A stretch of 64,000 nt of DNA, from positions 62,001 to 126,000 of the forward strand of contig JASGKO010000042.1 of assembly GCA_049840595.1 (NCBI GenBank), in the 5' to 3' direction. Below, one piece after another: positions 26,353-36,191 of this stretch; positions within the stretch are counted from its first letter, which is position 1, and each line of letters starts with the position of its first letter. The stretch comes from JASGKO01 sp049840595 (GTDB taxonomy: Bacteria; Verrucomicrobiota; Verrucomicrobiia; Chthoniobacterales; Chthoniobacteraceae). The position numbers and the translations under genes were made by a program. The notes beneath the pieces are model-generated. The model saw only the letters and a program-made list of their open reading frames with translations. It did no database searches and was not told the origin of the DNA.

Positions 26353-29300
26353 CTACACCCCTTGCAAACTCGACCGGATCGTTTCCAGCAATTCCCGCAG
26401 CGAAAAGGGCTTCTGGATGAAAGCCTCACCCGCGTGCAGCTCGATATTCTTGCCCGCGAGATCCACGCTGTAGCCACTGGTGAGAATCACCCGCAACTGC
26501 GGATTCTCCCGCAGCAATTGGGAAGCCAGAGCCTGACCATTGATCCCGCCGGGCATCACGATATCGGTTACCAGCACCTGCACTTCCCGGGCATGCGCCT
26601 TCCACAGCGTCAGCGCCTCCACTCCGCTCGCGGCCAGCAGCACACGATAGCCAAATTGCTGGAGCAACTTGGCCGTGCTGACCCGGACCGCCTCGTCGTC
26701 TTCCACAAACAGAATCGTCTGGGTACCCCCGCGCAACACACTTGAATCTTTCGCCGACTGGACCGGCGCGCCCCCGGAGGCCGGGAAATAGACCTGAAAG
26801 CGGCTCCCTTTTCCCGGCGTGCTGTCCACTTTGATCCAGCCACGGTGCTGGTTCACGATACCGAAGACCGTGGCCAGGCCGAGTCCAGTGCCTTTGCCCG
26901 CCTCTTTTGTGGTGTAAAACGGTTCAAAAATATGTGGGAGAATCTGCGGCGGGATGCCACTTCCCGTATCAACCACGCGCAGCCACACGTAGCGACCAGC
27001 GGCTACGCCCTCCTGCTGGGCCAGCTCTTCGACTACGACCTCCTCTCCTGTTTCAATCGCAAGCTGCCCCCCACCCGGCATGGCATCGCGCGCATTGACC
27101 GCGAGGTTCATCAATAATTGATCCAGCATGCCCTGGTCGGCAAAAGCGATCAGCTGCGGCCGGATGCAGCCGCAATTGCAGGCGCACATCCTCCCCAATG
27201 ATGCGCTGGAGCATTTTCCCAAAATCCGTGACCACATCGCCCAGGTCCAGATCGCGGGGCTGCATCACCTGCTTGCGGCTGAAGAGCAACAACTGCCGGG
27301 TAAGATTGGCCGCGCGCTCGGCGTAATCCCGCACCTGTTGCAGGCACTCGCAGTCCCCTCGGTGAGACCGCCATCCAACTCGGCCAGCTCCGTGCGCATG
27401 ATGATGGCGGCGAGGATGTTGTTAAAATCGTGCGCCACCCCACCGGCGAGCTGGCCGATGGCCTCCATCTTTTGTGATTGCCGGAGCTGCTCCTCCAGCC
27501 GGCACTGCTCGGTCACGTTGCGGATGATATTGAGCACGCTCGTCACCCGCCCCTCGCCATCGAATTCGGGGATGAAATGACAATGATAGGCGTACCGCTC
27601 ACCACTGGGCACCTCAACGGACACTTCAAACTCCACCGGGCGGCCCTCGGCGATGACCTGCTCGATGGCCTCGGCATTTTTGCGCCCCACCTCCGGCTTG
27701 CCCGAGGTAATCTCCAGCGGCGTCCGCCCTCGCAGGTCCTCGGGATTGAGGCCGGACAGTCGAACGCCCGCTTCGAAGGCCGGGTTGAAATACACCCGCC
27801 GCTTGTTCAAATCGTAGCGCACAATCGCATCCGGCGAATTTTCCACCAGGGTCCGAAACTCCCGCTCCCGCGCCGCCAGCGACTCCTCCATCGCCTTGCG
27901 CTCCGTGATGTCGGTGGAGATGGAAAGCACGCTCGAAGACCTGGCCGTCCGTCCCCCATTCCGGAGCGAACCGGATGAGGTGCAGATACGTCCGCCCGTC
28001 TTTTCTCGTGCAGCTGATCTCCCGCTCCATCACCTCACCTGTTTCCACCACGCATTGGATGCAGTTTTCAATCTGGCGGGCCATGTCCGCGTTGACGATC
28101 TGCGTATCCGAGGGCGCACGACCGAGCACCTCCTCTACCTCGCAATCGCTGAACCTGGCCAGCACCGGATTGACATACAAGCGCCGCCCATCGCGATCGT
28201 AGCGGACGATGGGATTCGGCGCATTTTCGGCCAGGGTGCGAAACTCGCTCTCGCGCACAGCCAGCGCCTGCTGGAGCCGCTTGCGCTCTGTGATGTCGCG
28301 CACCAGCGCGAGGTCGTAGCCCTGCCCTTCGTATTCGAAGTAGCTGGCATTCACTTCCACGGACAAAATCCGACCGCTCTTCAGTTTGTGCGACGTCTCA
28401 AAAAGCAACGCGCCCCGGTGCTTCAGGCTCGCCCAGTAATCCGGCCACGAGGACGGGGTGAAATTCGGATTCACCTCCCACACTGGCAGCGCCAGCAAAT
28501 CTTCACGCGTGTAGCCGAGCACCCGGCAGGCCTCGGCATTGACGTATTGAAACCGACCGAACTCATCTGCGAGATAAGCCGCCTCATGCACGCGGTCGAG
28601 CGCAAAGGTCAGAAGCATCAGGTTCTTTTGCGTCTTGCGGCGTTCGGCGATGTTCGCCGCCATGGCGAGGCAGCGCTTCTCCCCATTTTCCTCGAAGAGC
28701 GAGGCAAAGACCTCCACGGGGAAAATCTCCCCACTCTTTTTGCGATGCACGGTTTGGAAGCTGCCGAGGTATTCGCCCTCGAAAAGCATTTGCATCATCC
28801 CGAGGGCGGTTTCCCGCTGGATCTCGGGATCGATGTCCATCGGCCCCATTTGCAGCAATTCCTCCCGTGAGTAGCCCAGCGACTGGCAGGCCGTGTCGTT
28901 CACGTAAGTGAAGCGCAGCTGGTCATCGATCAAATACACCGATTCCACGGCGCGATTGATCGCTTTCCAGAGATACATCGTCTCCCGGCTGGCCTGCCTG
29001 GTCTTGCTGATGTCGCGCAGAATCGCAAAAGCAGCGCTTACTTCGTCACCACCATCCCGGTGCGGGCTGGCGTGGATTTCCAGCCAGCGCAATGCTTGCG
29101 CGTCGTCCCGAATCTGGAGCTCCTGCGTCGCGGCTTCTCCGTGAAAAACCTTCTCCAAAAGATCGTGGAAATCGCGCTGGGAACCGTCCACCAAGGGCAG
29201 GCGATAACTCTGCATTTCCATGCCGGCATCCAGGCCTATCATCCGCTTCGCCGCCCCGTTCAGGTTAAGCACGCTCCCATCCCTGCCTAGCATCAGAATA

Positions 29301-29362
29301 CAGCCGGGACTGCTCTCCAGAGCGTTATTCAAAACCTCATGCGAAGGGATGTTAGGGAACAC
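26353..29362 (-). CDS. PAS-rich hybrid sensor histidine kinase (three frameshifts)
   Basis: About 1,003 residues when repaired. Five PAS domains come first (AIVRYD-type cores; YVNDTACQSLGYSREELL, YVNAEACRVLGYTREDLL, YVNPVLARFSDC, YFNPAFEAGVRLSG). A HisKA follows with GGVAHDFNNILAA (phospho-His), then a HATPase with NARDAMPGGG, DTGSGIPP and GKGTGLGLA, and a C-terminal receiver with FVEDDEAVR, the phospho-Asp in VTDIVMPGG, and KPF. There is no transmembrane helix, so it senses cytosolic cues through PAS ligands. Breaks: an extra C near 27931, a missing G near 27352 and an extra base near 27162. Each repair restores conserved kinase residues. The start is GTG at 29362. No adjacent response regulator. 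Confidence 0.8.
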
Positions 29363-29471
29363 TTGAACGGTATAAAACTAATCTTTTTGGAAGGGAAGTT
29401 TGAATGTGCACCCAATCACCTATTTTCATTAAACTAATGGGTGACCCAGAGGCATTGAGTGGAAATAAATT

Positions 29472-31334
29472 TCAGGCCACCAGCACCTCATTCTCCAGCC
29501 AGCGCAGCTCTCCATCGAGCAACTGCTTCGCGAGCCGGTAGCCGGGCGCATCGGTGTCATTGTGGATCTCGGAAAACCGGCGGCGGATCCGCTGGCGGGC
29601 GGTACGGGCAAAGTAGTCGGCGAGCTCCAGGCCATGCGGTTCGTTTTCACTTGAAGCCCGGGCACAGCAGGCGGCGATGGCAAAAAGTTCGGTGCCGATA
29701 TCCACCACCCGGCCGAGGAGCAACTGCCGCCGCTCCAGCTTCGGCCCGTTGGTCATCATGGCGTGGAAGAGCGTGCGCGCCAGTCGATGCGCCGTGCGCT
29801 CCACATAGCTGGCCCAAGGCCGCAGGAGCGGGGCAAACCGCGCGCCCGCGCCAAAGGTGGGGCCCAGCCACTGCCGCGGATACCAGCCGGTGTAAAAGAG
29901 CGCCGCCCCCAGGGCCGCCTGCGCCCGCGCCGCCCCGGCCAGGCGCGTATTCAATACCGGCCCGCCGATTTTCAAATGCGGGTCCAACGCCTCGCGGGCA
30001 ATGAACAGCCGCATGATCTCGCTGGAGCCCTCGAAGATGAGATTGATCCGCGCATCACGCATCATGCGCTCCACCGCCACCGGCTCCTCGCCCCGCGCCG
30101 CGAGCGACTGCGCGGTCTCGTAGCCACGACCACCGCGGATCTGCATCGTATCGTCCACCGCCTCCCACGCATGCTCGGAGGCCCACATCTTCGCCATCGC
30201 GGCCTCGATGCGGATGTCCGTCTGCTTGTCGCGGTCCACGCGGCTGGCGGTGTAGAGCGTCATCGCTTCCATCGCGTAGGCATTGGCCGCCATCCGGGCC
30301 AGCTTGTCGGCAATGGCCGCGTGGCGACCGATCGCGGAGCCCCATTGCACGCGGTCGAGCGCCCAGCGGCGGCTGATTTGCAGGCAGCGCTTTGTGAACC
30401 CCGCACAGGCGGCCGGAAGGGTGAGCCGCCCCGTATTCAGCGTCGTCAACGCTACCCGCAAACCGCGTCCTTCGCCGAGCAAAATATTCTCGCGCGGCAC
30501 CTTTACGTCGTGGAAATGCACCACCCCGTTGTAGAGCGCGCGCAGGCCCATGAAATGGCAGCGCCGGATCACCTCCACCCCCGGCCAGTTCGTCTCCACG
30601 ATGAAGGCGGTGATCTGCGGCTTGCCGCTTTTCTCCGGCGTCCGGGCCATCACCACGATCACCCCGGCGCGCACACCATTGGTGCACCAGAGCTTCTCCC
30701 CGTTGAGAATGAAATGGCGGCCATCGGGCGTCGGCTCGGCCTGCGTCTCCATGCGGGCCGGGTCGGAGCCTACCTTGGTCTCGGTGAGCGCAAAGGCGGA
30801 GATCTCCCCCTTCGCCACCCGGGGCAGGTAACGCCGCTTTTGTTCCTCCGTCCCAAAGAGCAGCAGCGGTTGCGGCACGCCGATGGATTGGTGGGCCGAG
30901 AGCAGCGCGGTGAGATTACTGCAAAAGCTGCCCAGGAGCGTGGCCGCGCGGCAATAGTTCGTCTGCGACAGGCCCAGGCCGCCGTATTCCATCGGGATCT
31001 TGATCCCAAAGGCGCCCAGCTTCGCAAGTCCCGACAGGACCGCATCGGGAATTTCCCCGGTGCGGTCGATCTCGTCGGGGTCGGCATTCTGGCTCAGGAA
31101 AGTCCGCATCCGCGCAAGAAAGGCATCGCCCTGGTCGCGATCCTCGACCGGCTGCGTGGGAAAAGGCGCGAGGGTCTCCCAATTCACCCGGCCCATGAAC
31201 AGCCCACCGGCGAGGCCGCGCTCGGCGACCGCCGCTTCGCGGGCGGCTTCGGTGAGGACCTCCATCGTCGCCCGCTGCTCGGGCGACATGCGGGAGGTGT
31301 CAATTTCACTGCGGGGTTCGAGTTCAGTCTTCAT
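29472..31334 (-). CDS. Acyl-CoA dehydrogenase (long, very-long-chain type)
   Basis: 620 residues, longer than the usual 380 because of a C-terminal extra helical domain, as in VLCAD/ACAD9-type enzymes. Seen: IPMEYGGLGLSQTNY, FALTETKVGSDPARMETQAE (FAD/substrate loop), LNGEKLWCTNGVRAGVIVVM, ALDRVQWGSAIG, and IRGGRGYETAQSLAA near the end of the flavin domain. It catalyses the first, FAD-linked step of beta-oxidation. Its 5' end overlaps the hydratase/dehydrogenase gene by 11 bases. The downstream end of the operon is here. Confidence 0.85.
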   Translation of the reverse strand: MKTELEPRSEIDTSRMSPEQRATMEVLTEAAREAAVAERGLAGGLFMGRVNWETLAPFPTQPVEDRDQGDAFLARMRTFLSQNADPDEIDRTGEIPDAVLSGLAKLGAFGIKIPMEYGGLGLSQTNYCRAATLLGSFCSNLTALLSAHQSIGVPQPLLLFGTEEQKRRYLPRVAKGEISAFALTETKVGSDPARMETQAEPTPDGRHFILNGEKLWCTNGVRAGVIVVMARTPEKSGKPQITAFIVETNWPGVEVIRRCHFMGLRALYNGVVHFHDVKVPRENILLGEGRGLRVALTTLNTGRLTLPAACAGFTKRCLQISRRWALDRVQWGSAIGRHAAIADKLARMAANAYAMEAMTLYTASRVDRDKQTDIRIEAAMAKMWASEHAWEAVDDTMQIRGGRGYETAQSLAARGEEPVAVERMMRDARINLIFEGSSEIMRLFIAREALDPHLKIGGPVLNTRLAGAARAQAALGAALFYTGWYPRQWLGPTFGAGARFAPLLRPWASYVERTAHRLARTLFHAMMTNGPKLERRQLLLGRVVDIGTELFAIAACCARASSENEPHGLELADYFARTARQRIRRRFSEIHNDTDAPGYRLAKQLLDGELRWLENEVLVA

Positions 31335-33468
31335 AAAAGCGTTCTCCCTTCCCGGCCATGCGGCGCAGGCGTTCGCAGGGTTGAAATTCCGAGCCGCCGT
31401 TTTCGGCCAGCCGCTCCAGTTCATTCACGAGCTTGCACGCGCCGAGTGAATCGGCATAGCGCAACGGTCCGCCGCGGAACGGCGCAAAGCCCGTACCCAT
31501 CACCATCGCAAAGTCCACGTCCGCCGCCGTCTCCGCCACCCGCTCGTCGAGACAGCGCACGGCTTCATTCACCATCCGCAGCACCATGCGGCGTTGCAGT
31601 TCGTCGCGGGAAGGAATCCGCGGCCCCATTTTCTGGAACTTCTTCACCCCGCTACTCACGACGGGCTCATGGCTGCCGCCATAGCGGTAAAAACCGAGGC
31701 CCTTCTTTTTCCCCAGTCGCCCCAGGGCAATCATCTTATGCAGCACCAGCGGCACGCTCAGGTGATCGTAGAAATGGCAGCTCAACGTCGCCGCGACGTC
31801 CTCACAAATATCCAGCCCCACCTCGTCCATGAGCCGCAGCGGCCCCATCGGCATGCCGAAATCCTTCATCGCCCGGTCGATTTCCTCCACGGACGCACCG
31901 GTCTCGAAGCAATGCGCCGCCTCGATCAAATAAGGCATGAGAATGCGGTTCACGAGGAAGCCCGGGCGGTCGCGCACCACCACCGGCAGCTTGCCGAGCT
32001 GCTGCACAAATTGCACCGCGCGTTGCACCACCTCCGGTGCCGTCTTCTCGCCCCGCACCACCTCCACCAACTGCATGCGATGGACCGGATTGAAGAAGTG
32101 AATTCCGAGCACCCGCTCCGGGCACGAGGTCGCCGCCCCCAGCTCGGTGATGGAAAGCGCGGAAGTATTGGTCGCCAGAATCGTGTCCCGCCCGGCGCTC
32201 CCGGCGAGCTGGGCGAAGATTTGCTTTTTGAGATCCATCTTTTCCACTGCCGCTTCGATAATGACTTGCGCCCGCTCCATCGGCATCGGCGTCGCCGCGG
32301 GGGAAATGCGGTCCATCGTCGCGTGGGCTTCCGTTTGCGAAAGGGCATGGCTTTTCACCCCGGCCGCGCAGAGCTTCGCAATCGTGGCCAGGCCCGCGGC
32401 CACCCGCTCCGGGGCAATATCGCGAAGGATGACGGACATCCCGCGCGTGGCCAGCCACTGCGCGATGCCGGCTCCCATCACACCCGCACCCACGACCACG
32501 GTCCGCGAGACTTTGACTCCGGGCTGGGGCGCGGCAAAGAGACGCTTTTTCGCCGCCTCCTGGGCCAGCATCAATCGGAGCAGATTGCGGCAGGCTTCCG
32601 TTTTCGCCAGCTCGGCCACGCCCATGCGCTCCAGCTCCAGCGAGTATTCCACCGAGCCCTGGATGCCCTGGGTGACCACTTCGAGCGCCTTCTCCAGGGC
32701 GGGATAATTCGTGCCCGAGCGGTCGCGAATTTTAGCCAGGGCGCGCGGAGCCACCGCCCGGGCGAGCAAGCGATTCACCGGCCGCGAATGCAGAAGCCCA
32801 TGCCGGTGGAGCGGCTGGTTTTCGCGCACACGCTGGAGGGCGAGCTCGCGCAGGTATTCCGCCGGGACCACCTCATCCACCAAGCCCCGCTTTAACGCCA
32901 CCTTCGCGGGCAGCACCTTCCCCCCAAGAATGATGTCGAGCGCACCCGGCACGCCAATCAACCGCGGCAACCGCGTTGCGCCACCCCACGCGGGAAGGAT
33001 GCCCAGCCGGGTCTCGGGCAGGCCGATTTTTGTGCGGTGATCCGAGGAGGCAATCCGGCGCTGGCAGGCAAGGCTCATCTCATAGCCGCCCCCCACGCAG
33101 GCCCCGTGAATCGCCGCCACCGTCGGCACCGGCAGCGCGGCGAGCTGGTTCATGATTCCCTGCCCGAGCGCGATGAACTCCCGCAGCTCCGTGTCGTCCA
33201 GTTTCGCCAGCGCGTTCAAATCCGCCCCGGCGAGAAAGATCGTGGGCTTCGCGCTAAGCAGGACCAGCCCTTTGAGCCCCGGCATCTGCTGCGCGTGGTT
33301 GAGCCATTCCTTGAATTCCAGCAGCGTCGCGCGGTCGAAAATATTGGCGCTGGAGCGGGGCCGGTCAAAGACGAGCAGCAGCACATCGCCGTCCTCCTCC
33401 CCACGAATGTTGCCATCCGCTTGCGGAGGCATGGAGTCGGGAAGCAGTGGAAGGGTAATCGTATTCAT
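31324..33468 (-). CDS. Fused enoyl-CoA hydratase / 3-hydroxyacyl-CoA dehydrogenase (FadB/FadJ type)
   Basis: 714 residues, standard for the alpha subunit of the fatty acid oxidation complex. The N-terminal crotonase domain shows AKPTIFLAGADLNALA, GACVGGGYEMSLACQ and the catalytic Glu region GLPETRLGILPAWGG. The NAD domain begins VVVGAGVMGAGIAQWLA near residue 340, with NTSALSI and the catalytic His in GIHFFNPVHRMQLVEVV. Two C-terminal 3HCDH domains follow (FGMPMGPLRLMDEVGLDI; FRGGPLRYADSLG). It starts at ATG 33468, overlapping the thiolase stop by 4 bases. Confidence 0.9.
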   Translation of the reverse strand: MNTITLPLLPDSMPPQADGNIRGEEDGDVLLLVFDRPRSSANIFDRATLLEFKEWLNHAQQMPGLKGLVLLSAKPTIFLAGADLNALAKLDDTELREFIALGQGIMNQLAALPVPTVAAIHGACVGGGYEMSLACQRRIASSDHRTKIGLPETRLGILPAWGGATRLPRLIGVPGALDIILGGKVLPAKVALKRGLVDEVVPAEYLRELALQRVRENQPLHRHGLLHSRPVNRLLARAVAPRALAKIRDRSGTNYPALEKALEVVTQGIQGSVEYSLELERMGVAELAKTEACRNLLRLMLAQEAAKKRLFAAPQPGVKVSRTVVVGAGVMGAGIAQWLATRGMSVILRDIAPERVAAGLATIAKLCAAGVKSHALSQTEAHATMDRISPAATPMPMERAQVIIEAAVEKMDLKKQIFAQLAGSAGRDTILATNTSALSITELGAATSCPERVLGIHFFNPVHRMQLVEVVRGEKTAPEVVQRAVQFVQQLGKLPVVVRDRPGFLVNRILMPYLIEAAHCFETGASVEEIDRAMKDFGMPMGPLRLMDEVGLDICEDVAATLSCHFYDHLSVPLVLHKMIALGRLGKKKGLGFYRYGGSHEPVVSSGVKKFQKMGPRIPSRDELQRRMVLRMVNEAVRCLDERVAETAADVDFAMVMGTGFAPFRGGPLRYADSLGACKLVNELERLAENGGSEFQPCERLRRMAGKGERFYED

Positions 33469-34691
33469 AAGTCGTGCTCCAGCCAGAGGGCGGCGCCTTG
33501 TCCACCGCCAACACAGGCACTCACCAGGGCGCGCTGGCCGCCCCGCCGTTTCAGCTCCTTCAAGGCCGTGAGGACGAGCCGCGCACCGGTGGCGCCGACC
33601 GGATGACCGAGCGCAATCGCCCCGCCGTTGACGTTCAGGCGCTGATCCTCCACGCGGCCCAGTTTCTCCAGCACGGCCAGCGTTTGCGCCGCAAAAGCTT
33701 CGTTGATCTCCACCACCTCCGCCGCCTCCACCGGTCGCTTCGTCGCCTTGATCGCGGAAACCGGGCCGAGCCCCATGTGCGCGGGATCGCAACCGGTATA
33801 GGCGTAAGTCCCCAAAAACCCAAGTGGTGTGAGCCCGAGCAAATGGGCGCGTGCCTCACCCATGACCAGGAGCGCCACCGCGCCGTCGGTAAGCTGCGAG
33901 GAGTTCCCGGCGGAAACCGTCCCATAGCGACGATCAAAAACCGGCGGCAGCTTGCCCAGCGATTCGAGCGAAACTTTTTCCCGCGGCCCATTGTCGCCGG
34001 TAATAGCACGACCGCCATGCTCGGTGAGATAAACCGGGCAGATTTCCTCCTGCAGCCGCTCGTGAGCTCCAATCGCGCGCTGGTGCGAGCGCAGGGCAAA
34101 CGCGTCCTGATCGGCCCGACTGATGTGATACTCGCGAGCGAGCAGCTCCGCGGTGTCGCCCATATTCAGCCCGCACACCGGATCGGTGAGCCCCAGTTGC
34201 AAGCCCACGCGCGGATGAAAATCGGCCGGACGCAACGCCAGCATGCTCGCGGCCTTTTTCAGTGCCGAGCGGGCCCGCGCGACCTGGGTCAGCTTCCGCG
34301 CCGCCGGTTGCGAGAAGAGTAGCGGCATCTGCGACATGCTCTCAGTGCCGCCAACGATGAAGACGGAGCCGTGCCCCGAGGCAAGCCGCTCCTGGGCAAG
34401 GGTGATCGCCTCGAAGCCCGAGGCACAATTGCGATGCACCGTCATCGCGGGAATTTTCTCCGGCAGCCCGGCGCGCAGGGCGATCACCCGCGCGATATTC
34501 ATCGCCTCGGCGGGTTGCCCCACGCAGCCAAAAATCACCTCGTCCACCAGCCCCGGATCGAAACCAGTGCGGGTGAGCAATGCATCGACCGCGCAACGTC
34601 CGAGATCGTCGGCTGACAGGGAGGCAAGGTCCGTCCCCATCCGGCAAAAGGGCGTGCGCACACCGTCAATAATGGCCAGTCGTTCATTCAT
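33465..34691 (-). CDS. Acetyl-CoA acyltransferase (thiolase)
   Basis: 408 residues. The catalytic cysteine is Cys89 in HRNCASGFEAI. The other thiolase signatures are all present: NEAFAAQ, GGAIALGHPVGATGAR (catalytic His) and SACVGGGQGAA (second Cys). It carries out the last, CoA-dependent cleavage of beta-oxidation and is the natural partner of the downstream FadB/J-type protein, with which it overlaps by 4 bases. It overlaps the upstream ligase gene by 8 bases. Confidence 0.9.
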   Translation of the reverse strand: MNERLAIIDGVRTPFCRMGTDLASLSADDLGRCAVDALLTRTGFDPGLVDEVIFGCVGQPAEAMNIARVIALRAGLPEKIPAMTVHRNCASGFEAITLAQERLASGHGSVFIVGGTESMSQMPLLFSQPAARKLTQVARARSALKKAASMLALRPADFHPRVGLQLGLTDPVCGLNMGDTAELLAREYHISRADQDAFALRSHQRAIGAHERLQEEICPVYLTEHGGRAITGDNGPREKVSLESLGKLPPVFDRRYGTVSAGNSSQLTDGAVALLVMGEARAHLLGLTPLGFLGTYAYTGCDPAHMGLGPVSAIKATKRPVEAAEVVEINEAFAAQTLAVLEKLGRVEDQRLNVNGGAIALGHPVGATGARLVLTALKELKRRGGQRALVSACVGGGQGAALWLEHDL

Positions 34692-36191
34692 GGGGTGCGA
34701 GTGCCGGAGCCGTCGGCGCGGGTTGAGTTTCCTTGTTTTCCGCCGGACGATGGTCCACCACCCGCTGTTCCTTCAATTCGGTGCCGACCCCCTGGAGGCG
34801 ACGCATTTCCCCGGCTTCGTGAAAAATCACCCGATCGGGATGCAGCTCGGTTTCGGCGGCCATCCGCTTTTCGATCATCGTGCGCAGGCGGCCCTCGTCG
34901 GCGCCGTCCATGGTCTGGACGTGGAGAATGAGCTCGTCGCGCTCGAGCGGGTCGTCGTTGGCCTTGCGCAACTCAAGCTGCCAGGTGCCGAGGTGGTCCA
35001 CATTGTCGAGCACGTGCTCGAGCTGGTTGAAATCGACGAGCGTGCCCTTGAGCTTGTCGAGCTGCATCTCCCGCACGTCGCTGCGCCGGGAAATCGCGCC
35101 CCGCAAGCGCGGCACCGTGCGACCGCAATGCGGGCAGGGCTCGAAGGTGAGGCCACCCTCGATCACGTCCCCAGTGCGATACCGCACGACCACGCTGCCG
35201 CGCGCGACCAGCGAGGTGAAGACCAGTTCGCCCGGTTCGCCATCTGGCACCGGCTGGCCCGTCTTCGGGTCCACGATTTCCACCAGGCCGAGATCGGGCG
35301 AAAGGTGGTAGCCGCTCATTTCCTCGCCCTCGGGCACCGGGCATTGCGGGAAGGCCATCTTCGCCTCGGTAAAGCCGTAGGTGGGCAGAATATCCACCCG
35401 GCCCGCGCCGATTTCCCGCGCGAGCTGGCGTAGCTTCTTCGCCACGCCCTCGGGCACCTTTTCGCCGCCAAGCACGATCTTGCATAACTTCGGGCAGGTC
35501 ACGCCCTCCTGCACCGCCTCGCTGAGCACATGGTAAAGAAACGTCGGCATGCCGATGAGCACATCGGGTTGAAGCCGGCGGATGAGCCGCAGGTTGCCAT
35601 CCGTGCCGAGGGTCTTGCCGCCGCCGGTGCTGACCACGAAGACGCCGAAACCCGTGCCCGCATAGTGCGTCTGCCAGAAGGCGAGATGTGGCGCGAAGGG
35701 AAACAAATTGAGCATGCGCATCTCCCGGCGCGCGCCGGAGATTTCCATGATCCGCCGGCCCTGCTCCGCCAGCACGTCGAGATCGCGCTGGGTGTAGGTG
35801 AACGGCACCGGCTCGCACGAGCGGCCCGTGGTGCTGGTGAGCGGCACCGGCCGGTATTCCCGCTCCAGCGCCGCCTGCGCGGCCAGCCGGGCCATGCCGG
35901 AGCGCGTGCCAGAGCGTCGAGGGACGCCGGGCCAGCGCGTGCGCATCGGGCTGCAGCACGAAGTCGAGCAGGCCTTTCGCGACCTCCTCCTTGGTGGTGA
36001 AGGGAATCCGCTGCAAATCCTCCCACGTGCGCAATTGCCCGGGGTGAAAGCCCGCCGCCTTGAAGCTGCGCCGATAATAGGGCGAAGCAGGCCGCACAAC
36101 GCGCTCGAGGGTCCTGCCGCAGCCTGGTGAGCTGCCACGCGCGCAGGGTGGGCTCAGGCAGCCGCGGCCATTCTTGCAGGGTGTTTTTCAT
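34684..36191 (-). CDS. PaaK-like AMP-forming ligase family protein (two frameshifts)
   Basis: About 501 residues after repair. The N-terminus MKNTLQEWPRLPEPTLRAWQ and the SPYYRRSFKAAGFHPGQ region resemble phenylacetate-CoA-ligase family proteins. The core has PLTSTTGRSCEPVPFTYT (P-loop-like), LPTYGFTEAKMAFP (adenylate site), ARGSVVVRYRTGDVIEGG and a CPHCGRTVPR element. Such enzymes activate carboxylates through an acyl-adenylate. Here, between a phospholipase and beta-oxidation genes, the substrate is plausibly a fatty acid, though no canonical FadD is present. Breaks: an extra C near 36110 (repair gives RQDLERVVRPASPYY) and an extra base near 35898. It overlaps both neighbours. Confidence 0.75.
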